A DNA stretch of 39,579 nt from JANRKF01 sp033763575. Lineage in GTDB: Bacteria > Pseudomonadota > Alphaproteobacteria > Rickettsiales > SXRF01. Shown one piece after another: positions 39,257-39,579 of this stretch. The position numbers were made by a program, and so were the translations under genes. The notes under the pieces are model-generated. The model had not been told where the DNA came from and ran no database searches. It worked only from the letters and a program-made list of their open reading frames with translations. Numbering within the stretch: position 1 is the stretch's first letter; the number at the start of each line of letters is the position of its first letter. Where the stretch lies: assembly GCA_033763575.1 (NCBI GenBank), contig JANRKF010000028.1, positions 1 to 39,579 of the forward strand, given 5' to 3'.

Positions 39257-39579
39257 GCGCGTGACAGATCATTGGCGGTGGCGGAGGTGGCAAGCAATTT
39301 GTCCATGCCTGGCACATAAGGTTCACCACGAAAATTCACAGCATTGGCGAATTTGCTGTAGCAGGTGAAGAACGTCTTATCGCATCCGGCAATCGCGGTG
39401 AATGTATCACCCACGGCAATGGCATTCGGCATCGGCAGCACCAGCGTGAATTGTTTGTTGGAGAATTCTTTGATCTCCATGCGCCGTCCTGCGTTCGCGC
39501 CAGTGAGCCAGCGGATTTCGCCGCTGGAGAAAAAGCCTGCCGCCTGCGTCATGCTGTTGCTGATCACGACCTGACGGCT
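39253..39579 (-). CDS. DUF2163 tail protein (GTA Orfg13-like), C-terminal part
   Basis: The frame is open to the window end, so the N-terminal part is missing. The visible 108 residues hold FFSSGEIRWLTGANAGRRME, GDTFTAIAGCDKTFFTCYSK and NAVNFRGEPYVPGMDKLLA. C..TF.TC...F.N..NFRGEP..PG.D is the conserved end of the DUF2163/baseplate hub protein next to the NlpC peptidase in GTAs. It binds an iron-sulfur or metal-type Cys motif in some relatives; here two Cys are seen. Confidence 0.9.
   Translation of the reverse strand, partial: SRQVVISNSMTQAAGFFSSGEIRWLTGANAGRRMEIKEFSNKQFTLVLPMPNAIAVGDTFTAIAGCDKTFFTCYSKFANAVNFRGEPYVPGMDKLLATSATANDLSRA

Noticed and set aside
35106..39579. Calling the tail module a true gene transfer agent
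   Set aside because: The same Orfg13-15 gene types occur in ordinary alphaproteobacterial prophages, and the head genes are not in the window.
1..39579. CRISPR array
   Set aside because: No regularly spaced direct repeats with unique spacers were seen on reading the window.

Overview
The window looks like a stretch of alphaproteobacterial chromosome. The evidence is a his operon in the order hisB-DUF2628-hisH-(GNAT)-hisA-hisF-hisE, an infA-maf pair, and tail genes of the alphaproteobacterial gene-transfer-agent (GTA) type. The left half (about 0.9-18 kb) is GC-rich and densely packed, with many 4-bp start/stop overlaps. The edges and the right half are more AT-rich and look acquired. The order or genus cannot be named from sequence alone.

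Layout. 1-890: a mobile-element scar, with the end of an IS1595-type insertion sequence, a superinfection-exclusion (SieB-like) gene cut at its 5' end by that insertion, and a truncated GIY-YIG nuclease. 911-11354 (minus strand): a surface-polysaccharide cluster. RmlA and RmlB make dTDP-4-keto-6-deoxyglucose; an FdtA-type ketoisomerase, FdtB-type aminotransferase and FdtC-type acetyltransferase turn it into a dTDP-3-acetamido-3,6-dideoxyhexose (Fuc3NAc or Qui3NAc). Three glycosyltransferases and an acyltransferase would assemble and decorate the glycan, and a Wzm/Wzt ABC transporter would export it. 11492-12559: two plus-strand genes, an unrecognised protein and a short YjdM-like protein. 12573-16727 (minus): histidine biosynthesis. 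16857-18021: HIT protein, Maf and translation factor IF-1.

From about 18.05 kb to the right end no housekeeping gene is seen, so this is probably one accessory island or an eroded prophage carrying cargo. It begins with an integrase fragment fused up to the infA promoter. Next comes a two-gene Pycsar anti-phage system (cyclic-nucleotide-binding TIR effector plus pyrimidine nucleotide cyclase), then a convergent XRE regulator with a small membrane protein and a divergent second XRE regulator with tandem operators. A two-component system follows, then a TolC/RND efflux operon whose periplasmic adaptor is internally deleted, a porin, a small secreted protein, an ICMT-type methyltransferase and a dual-specificity phosphatase. 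Three promoters in this block share a 19-bp direct-repeat box, which suggests one regulon of the adjacent response regulator.

Two small paralogous proteins come next. The right end (32.4-39.6 kb, minus) is a phage/GTA late module: endolysin, 3TM holin, coiled-coil membrane protein, DUF2793 protein, GTA-TIM tail protein, NlpC/P60 peptidase and a DUF2163 protein cut by the window end. A cation transporter gene lies inside this module in the opposite direction.

The most notable items are the Pycsar locus, the three-site response-regulator box, the shortened efflux adaptor, and the multiple scars of phage and IS activity. No rRNA, tRNA or CRISPR array was recognised, and no stretch longer than 300 bases is without a gene.
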